5,538 nucleotides of DNA from Methanoregulaceae archaeon (GTDB taxonomy: Archaea; Halobacteriota; Methanomicrobia; Methanomicrobiales; Methanospirillaceae), in contig JACTVF010000171.1 of the NCBI GenBank assembly GCA_019695435.1, positions 1 to 5,538 on the forward strand, in the 5' to 3' direction. The notes below the pieces were generated by a model, which made no database searches, was not told the DNA's origin, and saw only the letters and a program-made list of their open reading frames with translations. This document shows positions 4,124-5,538 of the stretch, piece by piece. Numbering within the stretch: position 1 is the stretch's first letter; each line of letters begins with the position of its first letter. Made by a program: the position numbers and the translations under genes.

Positions 4124-5538
4124 TCGAGCTCAAAGACGTCAGTTATACGTATCCTCATACGGTGCAGGAAGCCCTGCACCGTTTATCCCTTGTGCTTGAT
4201 GCGGGCCGCTGCATTATGGTGACCGGTCCCTCCGGTGCCGGGAAGACCACGCTCTGCCTTGCCGCGTGCGGGATCCTCTCTCACGAGTACGGCGGGAAGA
4301 AAGCGGGCCTGGTAACGATCAACGGCAGGAACGTTGCGGATTACACCGGGCTCTCCGATATCGCGAAGAATGTCGGGATCGTCTTTGACGATGCCGAGGC
4401 GCAGATGATCTTCACGACCGTCGAGGAGGAGATCCTCTCTGCACTCGAGTACCGGGGCCTTCCCCCGGACGAGATCGAAAAGCGTCTGGCCTCGATCATG
4501 GAGGTCACGTCCCTTTCGGCGCTTAAGGATCGTTCCCCGCACAACCTCTCCGGCGGCCAGAAACAGCGGGTCGCTCTTGCGGCGACGCTGGCGCTGGGGA
4601 ATGACGTCCTTATTCTGGACGAGCCTACGTCGGAGCTCGACGAACACGCGACCCGGCGGATTGTGGCAATCCTGTCAAATCTCCGGCGCGAGGGCAAAAC
4701 CCTCCTCATTGTCGAGCACAAGTATGTGCATTTCCGGGATATTGTTGACACCCTTGTCGTCATGGAACATGGCACCATTTCGGCCATCGGTCCGCCGGAA
4801 GATGTGCTTAAAGACGAGCGAATCAAAAAGATTGTTATCCCGGACCTCACCGATATCAAAAACCGTGTCCTGCCCTCTCCATCGGCTCCCTTTACCGGGT
4901 CCTCCGCCATACCGGCAATTTCGGTCCGGAATGTCTCGTATTCATACGATGGTGTCCCGGCCCTGCACGATGTCAACATCGGGATTTCTGCCGGTGAATT
5001 TGTTGCAGTTGTCGGTGAGAATGGTTCCGGCAAGACAACGCTTGTCAAGCAGTTTAACCGGCTGCTCACCCCGACTACCGGAGATGTCGTCGTCAACGGC
5101 AAAAACACCCGGGACTGTACAATCACAGAACTGGCCCGGGATGTAGGTCTGGTATTCCAGAACCCGGATCACATGTTCTTTGCCGATACGGTAAAAGACG
5201 AGATCGCATTCGGGCTTGCGAATCTTGGGATCGGGAACGAAGAGACCGTGATCGATACGGCGCTGGACGAAGTCGGGCTCCTGCACACAAAGACGCTCTA
5301 TCCCCGGTGGTTATCCCGGGGTGAGCGGCAGCGGTTGGCCATTGCCTGCGTAGTCGCCATGCAGCCCGCGATCATCGTGCTTGACGAACCCACGACCGGC
5401 CTCGACGGGGACGAAGCCCGTCTTGTAATGGAGATTCTCAAAAAACTCCAGTTGAGGGGGCATACGATTGTTGTCATCACTCATAACCGGGACATAGCAC
5501 AGTACTGTGCAGACCGCATAATCACCATGGACGAGGGA
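4120..5538 (+). CDS. Fused ECF ATPase (EcfA-EcfA', two nucleotide-binding domains), 3' end beyond window
   Basis: The frame is open from the ATG at 4120 to the window end (473 codons, no stop). The protein holds two ABC ATPase domains on the cytoplasmic face that drive the ECF importer. Domain 1: Walker A GPSGAGKTT (36-44), Q-loop region VFDDAEAQ (88-95), signature LSGGQKQR (143-150), Walker B LILDEPTSELD (164-174), His200. A proline-rich linker spans about 240-265. Domain 2: Walker A GENGSGKTT (299-307), Q-loop VFQNPD (345-350), signature LSRGERQR (398-405), Walker B IVLDEPTTGLD (419-429), His455. Only the last stretch after ITMDEG should be missing. The Q-loop glutamine of domain 1 is Asp90, and the second signature is LSRGE, a form I recall from YkoD-like fused ECF ATPases. 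GGTGAG lies about 9 nt before the start, and the gene overlaps the S-component stop by 4 nt. EcfT is expected next. Confidence 0.93.
   Translation, partial: MIELKDVSYTYPHTVQEALHRLSLVLDAGRCIMVTGPSGAGKTTLCLAACGILSHEYGGKKAGLVTINGRNVADYTGLSDIAKNVGIVFDDAEAQMIFTTVEEEILSALEYRGLPPDEIEKRLASIMEVTSLSALKDRSPHNLSGGQKQRVALAATLALGNDVLILDEPTSELDEHATRRIVAILSNLRREGKTLLIVEHKYVHFRDIVDTLVVMEHGTISAIGPPEDVLKDERIKKIVIPDLTDIKNRVLPSPSAPFTGSSAIPAISVRNVSYSYDGVPALHDVNIGISAGEFVAVVGENGSGKTTLVKQFNRLLTPTTGDVVVNGKNTRDCTITELARDVGLVFQNPDHMFFADTVKDEIAFGLANLGIGNEETVIDTALDEVGLLHTKTLYPRWLSRGERQRLAIACVVAMQPAIIVLDEPTTGLDGDEARLVMEILKKLQLRGHTIVVITHNRDIAQYCADRIITMDEG

Noticed and set aside
4341..5126. A 261-codon open frame on the minus strand across the ATPase gene
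   Set aside because: It is antisense to well-supported ABC motifs, is rich in Ser/Arg/Thr with no domain, and is explained by the codon bias of the real gene.

Overview
The window looks like chromosomal DNA of a methanogenic archaeon, most likely of the order Methanomicrobiales (Methanoregula-like). This is inferred from three things. Starts are preceded by GGTGA/GGAG-type Shine-Dalgarno sequences with nearby archaeal TATA-like boxes, and no clear bacterial -35/-10 pairs are seen. GC is moderate and codon use is rich in ATC, GTC, CCG and CGG. The gene set is MoeA, a malic enzyme, a WrbA-type flavoprotein and an ECF transporter. No rRNA, tRNA, IS element or CRISPR array is visible.

Left part, minus strand. 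Positions 1-810 hold the N-terminal 270 codons of a MoeA-family molybdopterin molybdotransferase that runs off the left edge. A 14-codon upstream ORF overlaps its start. After a 207-bp AT-rich gap comes a complete malic enzyme gene (2232 down to 1018). A 451-bp non-coding stretch (2233-2683) follows. It contains two strong GC-rich stem-loops; one is followed by a T6 run on the minus strand and is a plausible terminator for the next gene upstream. That gene is a wrbA-type NAD(P)H:quinone oxidoreductase (3297 down to 2684). It reads as a full-length family member only if one frameshift at a G/C triplet (2887-2889) is repaired.

Right part, plus strand. A 298-bp divergent intergenic region (3298-3595) holds a strong TATA box, a perfect 7-bp-arm dyad placed where transcription would start, a second weaker TATA-like box and a small hairpin. 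Then follow two ATGA-overlapped genes. The first is a six-helix ECF-type substrate-binding membrane protein resembling the TrpP tryptophan transporter family. The second is a fused double ATPase (EcfA-EcfA') that runs off the right edge. Together they are the start of a dedicated ECF importer operon; the EcfT transmembrane subunit would be expected just past the window.

The most informative points are the repairable wrbA frameshift, the pairing of a TrpP-like S component with its own fused ATPase, the asymmetric composite ATP sites implied by that ATPase, and the unexplained stem-loop pair and dyad in the non-coding gaps. I see no clearly novel multi-gene system here.
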